Origin: Dromaius novaehollandiae
Taxonomy: Eukaryota > Chordata > Aves > Casuariiformes > Dromaiidae
Assembly: GCF_036370855.1 (NCBI RefSeq)
Contig: NC_088099.1
Span: 33,004,501-33,068,500 of the forward strand
Reading direction: 5' to 3'
Length of the DNA: 64,000 bases
The position numbers and the translations under genes were made by a program. Of this stretch, positions 63,726-64,000 are shown piece after piece (position 1 is the stretch's first letter; each line of letters starts with the position of its first letter). The notes under the pieces were generated by a model. The model saw nothing but the letters and a program-made list of their open reading frames with translations. It searched no databases and was not told where the DNA came from.

Positions 63726-64000
63726 TTATTTCATAACCTCATAGCAATTAGCAGACTTACGAACAGGAGATGCGCAGATATGGAGGTCAAATAAATGACA
63801 TAAAGAGTATAAACAGTACTTAAAGCTTTACTCAACTCCTGCTAAAGCTTTGGAAACCTGGTCATTGTGACAGAACCAAAGTTTTGGCACAAGATTCACA
63901 AGTGTTATCTACAAACACAGCATCTGCGTTCCAAGACCCAGTGCAATGACATGATATATGCTATCACAAACACATACAGACACCAAAAGTCCAAAGTCTC

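Overview
The window is vertebrate nuclear DNA, most likely from a bird or another sauropsid. The evidence is AT-rich, intron-dominated sequence with sparse old repeats, three worn CR1-type LINE 3' ends, a few MIR/CORE-SINE-like remnants, and two sharp CpG islands. Genes are spliced, with GT-AG introns. The species cannot be named from the sequence alone. Three protein-coding genes were identified by reading conserved exons: RPL15 (minus strand, complete), NKIRAS1 (plus strand, complete coding part) and UBE2E1 (minus strand, last three coding exons only). From memory, this gene order is the same as on human chromosome 3p24, seen here in reverse orientation.

Layout. 1-5040: flank downstream of RPL15 with no gene recognised. 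5052-10235: RPL15, three coding exons plus a tiny non-coding 5'-TOP exon; the joined exons give exactly 204 codons. About 9,880-11,300: a CpG island that drives RPL15 leftwards and, by inference, NKIRAS1 rightwards, with CCAAT, ETS and ZNF143/THAP11-like elements and G-quadruplex-prone repeats. 11,894-about 22,250: NKIRAS1, three coding exons giving 191 codons, in introns of 6.5 and 2.8 kb. About 22,250-25,900: convergent intergenic gap. About 25,900-34,957: 3' part of UBE2E1 (3'UTR and the exons for the last 125 residues of the E2 fold). 34,958-64,000: one UBE2E1 intron that runs off the right edge (at least 29 kb), holding old CR1 and SINE copies and short tandem duplications but no recognisable exon.

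The products are a 60S ribosomal protein, a Ras-like inhibitor of NF-kB signalling and a ubiquitin-conjugating enzyme. RPL15 and NKIRAS1 appear to share a head-to-head promoter; NKIRAS1 and UBE2E1 are tail to tail. Nothing prokaryotic, viral or CRISPR-like was found, and I do not see a new multi-gene system. The most unusual features are an internal CpG island in UBE2E1 carrying a near-perfect CTCF motif, the architecture of the shared promoter, the GTPase-site residues of NKIRAS1, and a MIR-like sequence whose two halves point in opposite directions.
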